A stretch of 17,440 bases of DNA from the NCBI GenBank assembly GCA_035575095.1, contig DATLYF010000003.1, positions 1 to 17,440 on the forward strand. The letters are read 5' to 3'. The notes under the pieces were generated by a model. It had not been told where the DNA came from. It did no database searches and worked only from the letters and a program-made list of their open reading frames with translations. Both the position numbers and the translations under genes were made by a program. Origin of the DNA: DATLYF01 sp035575095. Lineage in GTDB: Bacteria; Pseudomonadota; Gammaproteobacteria; Competibacterales; Competibacteraceae. Below are positions 15,399-17,440 of this stretch, piece by piece; positions within the stretch are counted from its first letter, which is position 1; each line of letters starts with the position of its first letter.

Positions 15399-16328
15399 TC
15401 AGCGTTTCAGCTTCGGGTCCAGGGCGTCGCGCAGACCGTCGCCCATGAGGTTGAAGGCCAGCACCGTGATCAGGATGGCGAGCCCGGGGAAGGTTACCAC
15501 CCACCAGGCGCGCTGGATGTATTGCCGGGCATCGGCCAGCATGGTGCCCCACTCCGGCAGTGGCGGCTGGGCCCCCAAGCCGAGGAAACCCAGCGCGGCA
15601 GCGTCGAGGATGGCCGAGGACAGCCCCAGGGTGGCCTGGACGATGAGCGGCGCCATGCAATTGGGCAGGACGTTGATGAACATCTGCCGGGCCAGGCCGG
15701 CGCCGGCCACGCGGCTGGCTGTGACGTAGTCCTTATTGATCTCCACGATCACCGCAGCGCGGGTCAGACGCACGAAGGACGGCAGGTTGACCACGGCGAT
15801 GGCGATCATGGCATTGACCAGGCCGGGGCCGAGGATGGCCACCACGGCGATGGCCAGCAGCAAGCTGGGCAGCGACAGCATGATGTCCATCAGGCGCATG
15901 ATCACCGTCTCCACCGCACCGCGGAAAAAGCCGGCCACCAGCCCCAGCGCCACGCCTGCGGTGAGCGACAGGCCCACCACGGCGATGCCGATCAGCAATG
16001 ACAAGCGCGCACCGTGCATCAGGCGCGAGAGGATGTCGCGGCCGACGTCGTCGGTGCCGAGCGGGAAGCTCGGTTGCCCGCCTTCGGCCCAGAACGGCGG
16101 CAGCAGCAGCGCATCACGGTACTGCTCGCTGGGCGGATGGGAGGCGAGCCAGGGCGCGAACAGGGCCAGCAGCACCATGACCACGATCACCACCAGGCCG
16201 ATCACCGCCCCGGTGTTCTGCCGGTAGTGCTGCCAGAACTCGCGCAGCGGGCCGGGTGGCGCCGGCGGAGCGCCGACGGCGGCCGGCAGGGCCGACGAGT
16301 CGTCCAGACGGTTGTTGACGCTATTCAT
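15399..16328 (-). CDS. dppC: Dipeptide ABC transporter permease DppC
   Basis: DppC is one of two inner-membrane permeases of the dipeptide importer. The 309-residue product has a proline/alanine-rich cytoplasmic N-terminus, a first membrane segment at about residues 40-61 (GLVVIVVMVLLALFAPWLAS), the periplasmic FPLGTDDVGRDILSRLMHGAR, and five further hydrophobic segments. The cytoplasmic coupling loop (EAA-like) is DYVTASRVAGAGLARQMFIN followed by LPN. It ends GDGLRDALDPKLKR, typical of DppC/OppC. The start at 16328 has a good purine tract GGGAAGG just upstream (16332-16338), and dppB ends 12 bases before it. Confidence 0.95.
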   Translation of the reverse strand: MNSVNNRLDDSSALPAAVGAPPAPPGPLREFWQHYRQNTGAVIGLVVIVVMVLLALFAPWLASHPPSEQYRDALLLPPFWAEGGQPSFPLGTDDVGRDILSRLMHGARLSLLIGIAVVGLSLTAGVALGLVAGFFRGAVETVIMRLMDIMLSLPSLLLAIAVVAILGPGLVNAMIAIAVVNLPSFVRLTRAAVIVEINKDYVTASRVAGAGLARQMFINVLPNCMAPLIVQATLGLSSAILDAAALGFLGLGAQPPLPEWGTMLADARQYIQRAWWVVTFPGLAILITVLAFNLMGDGLRDALDPKLKR

Positions 16329-16340
16329 GGACCTTCCCTT

Positions 16341-17351
16341 TCAGCGAGCGTGGCGGATACGCGGATTGATCAGCCCATAGAGTAGATCGACGATCAGATT
16401 GACCAGCATCACCACACTGGCCACCAGCAGGATGCCGCCCTGCACCGAGGGGTAGTCGCGGCGCTGGATGGAGTCGACCAGCCACTTGCCGATGCCCGGC
16501 CAGGAGAAGATGGTCTCGGTGAGGATGGCGCCGGCCAGCAAGGTACTGACCTGCAGACCGATCACCGTCACCACCGGGATCAGGGCGTTGCGCAGGGCGT
16601 GCACCAGAATCACCCGCAGCGGCCCGAGGCCCTTGGCCCGCGCCACCCTGATATAGTCCTCGCGGATCACCTCCATCATGGAGGAGCGGGTCATGCGCGC
16701 GATCACCGCCAGCGGGATGGTGCCGAGCACGATGGCCGGCAGGATCAGGTGCCGTAGTGCCGAGCCGAAGGCTTCCATATCGCCGGCCAGCCAGGTGTCG
16801 ATGAGCAGGAAGCCGGTCACCGGCTCGATGAAGAAAACCACATCGATGCGCCCCGATACTGGGGTCCAGCCCAGGTTGACCGAGAACAGCAGGATCAGCA
16901 GCAGCGCCCACCAGAAGATGGGCATGGAATAGCCGGTCAGGGACAGCCCCATCACCGCGTGGTCGAACAGCGTGCCGCGCTTGACCGCCGCCAGGATGCC
17001 CGCCGGCAGGCCGATGATCACGGCGAAAAGGATGGCGCAGACCGACAGTTCTATGGTGGCCGGGAACAGGGTCAGGAACTCCTTGAGCACCGGCTCGCGA
17101 GTCACCAGGGAGCGCCCCAGATCGCCCTGGAACACGCCGTAGATATAGTGCAGGTATTGCTGCCAGAGCGGCCGCTCCAGGCCGAACTCGGCCATCAGTT
17201 GCGCTTTGCGTGCGGGATCGATGCCGCGCTCACCCGCCAGCAGGTCGATGGGATCGCCCGGAATCAGATGGATCAGGGCAAACGCGATCAGCGTCACCCC
17301 GATGAATGTCGGAATCAGCAATCCCAGTCTTTTGAACAGGAAACTGAACAT
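16341..17351 (-). CDS. dppB: Dipeptide ABC transporter permease DppB
   Basis: DppB is the other inner-membrane permease of the importer. The 336-residue product matches the E. coli length (339) and shares long stretches with DppB rather than OppB: LIPTFIGVTLIAF, IHLIPGDPI, AGERGI, LTGYSMPIFWWALLL, TPVSGRIDVVFF and ILPAIVLGTIPLAVI. The EAA-like coupling loop is EDYIRVARAKGLGPLRVILV with HALRN following. Six membrane segments are apparent. The start at 17351 has GGAG ten bases upstream (17362-17365). It is the first dpp gene in the window; the binding protein dppA, usually just upstream, would lie beyond the right edge or elsewhere. Confidence 0.95.
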   Translation of the reverse strand: MFSFLFKRLGLLIPTFIGVTLIAFALIHLIPGDPIDLLAGERGIDPARKAQLMAEFGLERPLWQQYLHYIYGVFQGDLGRSLVTREPVLKEFLTLFPATIELSVCAILFAVIIGLPAGILAAVKRGTLFDHAVMGLSLTGYSMPIFWWALLLILLFSVNLGWTPVSGRIDVVFFIEPVTGFLLIDTWLAGDMEAFGSALRHLILPAIVLGTIPLAVIARMTRSSMMEVIREDYIRVARAKGLGPLRVILVHALRNALIPVVTVIGLQVSTLLAGAILTETIFSWPGIGKWLVDSIQRRDYPSVQGGILLVASVVMLVNLIVDLLYGLINPRIRHAR

Positions 17352-17383
17352 GGTCGGAAGACTCCGCCGAGAAAAAGGCGCGG

Positions 17384-17389
17384 ATTTTA
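17384..17389 (-). promoter_or_regulatory. Possible -10 box upstream of dppB
   Basis: TAAAAT on the minus strand matches five of six positions of a sigma-70 -10 box and would give a leader of about 25 bases to the dppB ATG. No good -35 box lies at normal spacing; GTTTTG is the best there. Low confidence. Confidence 0.22.
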
Positions 17390-17407
17390 CTCTAAAGTGT
17401 AGCCCCC

Positions 17408-17434
17408 AAAACGATTCCCCCCCTTGCGGGGGGG
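17408..17434 (-). terminator. C-run/G-run hairpin upstream of dppB
   Basis: On the minus strand a run of C, the loop GCAA and seven G can form a seven-base-pair GC stem, followed by AATCGTTTT. This could end an upstream minus-strand transcript, possibly dppA, or attenuate readthrough into dppB. The G-run (plus strand 17428-17440) continues to the window edge, so the outer arm may be a sequencing or assembly artefact. Confidence 0.35.
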
Positions 17435-17440
17435 GGGGGG

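Noticed and set aside
1..17440. Search by eye for CRISPR repeats, tRNA genes, insertion sequence ends, toxin-antitoxin pairs or prophage genes
   Set aside because: None seen. Nearly the whole window is accounted for by the listed genes, and no gap exceeds about 230 bp (or about 330 bp between the response regulator and the LuxR-type gene if the small ORF is not counted).

Overview
The window is high-GC gammaproteobacterial chromosome. The order accA-tilS-pyrG-kdsA-eno-ftsB-ispD/ispF-truD is the conserved housekeeping block of many gammaproteobacteria. The cysteine-type KdsA and the high GC content lean towards a Chromatiales-like lineage rather than an enteric or Pseudomonas, but that placement is an inference and no species can be named. 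I see no tRNA, rRNA, CRISPR array, insertion sequence or phage gene.

Region 1 (1-8701, minus strand) reads in transcription order: accA, tilS, pyrG, kdsA, eno, ftsB, ispDF, truD (truD is cut by the left edge). Gaps are 51 bp or less and several junctions overlap (TGATG or ATGA), so it looks like one operon. It serves fatty-acid initiation, tRNA modification (tilS, truD), CTP synthesis, Kdo for LPS, glycolysis, cell division and isoprenoid precursors. ispD and ispF form one uninterrupted reading frame, a bifunctional fusion. kdsA encodes the cysteine (metal-dependent-type) enzyme.

Region 2 (8702-12727, plus strand) diverges from accA. It holds an orphan OmpR-family response regulator with no histidine kinase in the window, then a 47-codon reading frame resembling a cysteine-containing C-terminal module of bacterial sensor proteins, and then a 912-residue MalT/LAL-type LuxR-family ATPase regulator with a GTG start and a good ribosome binding site. 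A weak hairpin/T-tract and a weak promoter-like sequence separate the response regulator from the LuxR-type gene. Signal and targets are not readable from the sequence.

Region 3 (12745-17351, minus strand) is a dipeptide ABC transporter operon: dppB, dppC, dppD, dppF, followed by a translationally coupled 227-residue protein that I do not recognise. The periplasmic binding protein (dppA) is not in the window. A C-run/G-run hairpin lies upstream of dppB at the right edge, and the window ends in a run of 13 G.

No clearly new multi-gene system is evident. The best leads are the unknown protein coupled to dppF, the small cysteine-module ORF behind the response regulator, and the ispDF fusion.
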